A DNA stretch of 5,941 nucleotides from an uncultured Veillonella sp. (GTDB taxonomy: Bacteria; Bacillota; Negativicutes; Veillonellales; Veillonellaceae), in assembly GCA_900549805.1 (NCBI GenBank), contig URPV01000063.1:1-5941 (forward strand), given 5' to 3'. Position numbers and translations under genes: made by a program. Shown here one piece after another: positions 5,424 to 5,941 of this stretch. How positions within the stretch are numbered: position 1 is the first letter of the stretch; each line of letters begins with the position of its first letter. The notes below the pieces were generated by a model. It searched no databases, was not told the DNA's origin, and was given only the letters and a program-made list of their open reading frames with translations.

Positions 5424-5941
5424 TTATGTATCTATGCTTTGAGGCTTTACCGGTTGGACATACATGGTTTGATTGGTGGAAAAGGTAACATAGCCTGGAT
5501 TGGACCCAGGTGGCTTTTTGATGTTACGCACCAGGGTATAATCTACCTCTACCCGAGGGGAATTTTGTCCCTTAGAGTAGTAGGCCGCGTATTGGGCTAC
5601 CTTGGAAATAAGGTCATCATCCATTTCCTGCTCGGTTCTTAGGATGACGTGGGATCCTTGGATGCCCTTGGTGTGGAACCACATATCATTAGGTTTAGCA
5701 AAGCGGTGGGTCAAGTAGTCATTTTGCCGGTTGTTACGACCAATGTAGACGGTTCCCTCCGGAATTTGGATGGTGATAAAGTTTTCCTTGGAAATCTTAT
5801 AGGATAGGGGCTTCTTAGATTTTTTTATGAGTCCTGATTCGATGCATTCGTTCTTGATTTCTTGTAGGGATTCTCGGTCGGTGGAAAGGGAGAGAGAATA
5901 CAAGTTGGAGTTAAGGTAGTGGAGATGCTCTTGGGATTTTT
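5424..5941 (-). CDS. rqcH: RqcH (NFACT family, formerly FbpA-like), C-terminal part, cut by window end
   Basis: The frame is open from the window edge to TAA (5424-5426), giving 171 C-terminal residues; the N-terminus lies outside. The visible part begins with the end of the coiled-coil region (QEHLHYLNSNLYSLSLS, then ESLQEIKNECIESGLIK). It is followed by an NFACT-R (DUF814) domain with YIGRNNRQNDYLTHRFA, DMWFHTKGIQGSHVILR, a QYAAYYSKGQNSPRVEVDYT block and IKKPPGSNPGYVTF. RqcH binds obstructed 50S subunits carrying peptidyl-tRNA and recruits tRNA-Ala to add alanine tails that mark nascent chains for degradation. Older annotations call it a fibronectin-binding protein. The TTG at 5901-5903 is an internal leucine codon, not a start, because family-like sequence continues upstream. 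It converges with ygbA. Confidence 0.93.
   Translation of the reverse strand, partial: KSQEHLHYLNSNLYSLSLSTDRESLQEIKNECIESGLIKKSKKPLSYKISKENFITIQIPEGTVYIGRNNRQNDYLTHRFAKPNDMWFHTKGIQGSHVILRTEQEMDDDLISKVAQYAAYYSKGQNSPRVEVDYTLVRNIKKPPGSNPGYVTFSTNQTMYVQPVKPQSIDT

Noticed and set aside
5415..5642. 75-codon plus-strand ORF opposite rqcH
   Set aside because: Antisense to the conserved NFACT-R domain; it is a shadow of that gene.

Overview
The window looks like chromosomal DNA of a low-to-moderate GC anaerobic Firmicute, most plausibly a Negativicute such as Veillonella. That placement is an impression from protein style and gene content, not a search result. No rRNA, tRNA, CRISPR array, insertion sequence or phage gene is visible.

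Layout, left to right. Bases 1-207 are a non-coding leader with a terminator-like nested inverted repeat (20-72), a candidate -10 box and a strong Shine-Dalgarno. They precede cstA (208-2073, +), a CstA-family multi-pass carrier of the pyruvate-transporter type. Facing it across a 74-bp gap with no clear terminator are the overlapping lytR and lytS genes (2148-4620, -), a LytTR response regulator and a 5TM-LYT/GAF/histidine kinase. Bases 4621-4896 form a compact divergent control region. It holds a palindromic Shine-Dalgarno shared by both strands, a possible 43-codon ORF, palindromic operator-like sites, A/T-rich -10 boxes and a plus-strand intrinsic terminator. Next is ygbA (4897-5271, +), a small cysteine-rich protein of the nitrosative-stress-associated YgbA family. 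A long bidirectional hairpin (5344-5377) separates it from the convergent 3' end of rqcH (5424 to window end, -), an NFACT-family ribosome quality control factor cut off at the window edge.

How the genes may work together. In E. coli the BtsS/BtsR (LytS/LytR-type) system senses extracellular pyruvate and switches on a CstA-family pyruvate importer; B. subtilis LytST also responds to pyruvate. A LytS/LytR pair next to a cstA gene therefore suggests a pyruvate sensing and uptake module. Pyruvate is a central metabolite for lactate-fermenting Negativicutes. The ygbA and rqcH genes look functionally separate. The lytS-ygbA intergenic region is the least explained part: a terminator lies between the candidate promoters and ygbA, which implies either a short transcript or peptide gene ending there, or attenuation of ygbA.
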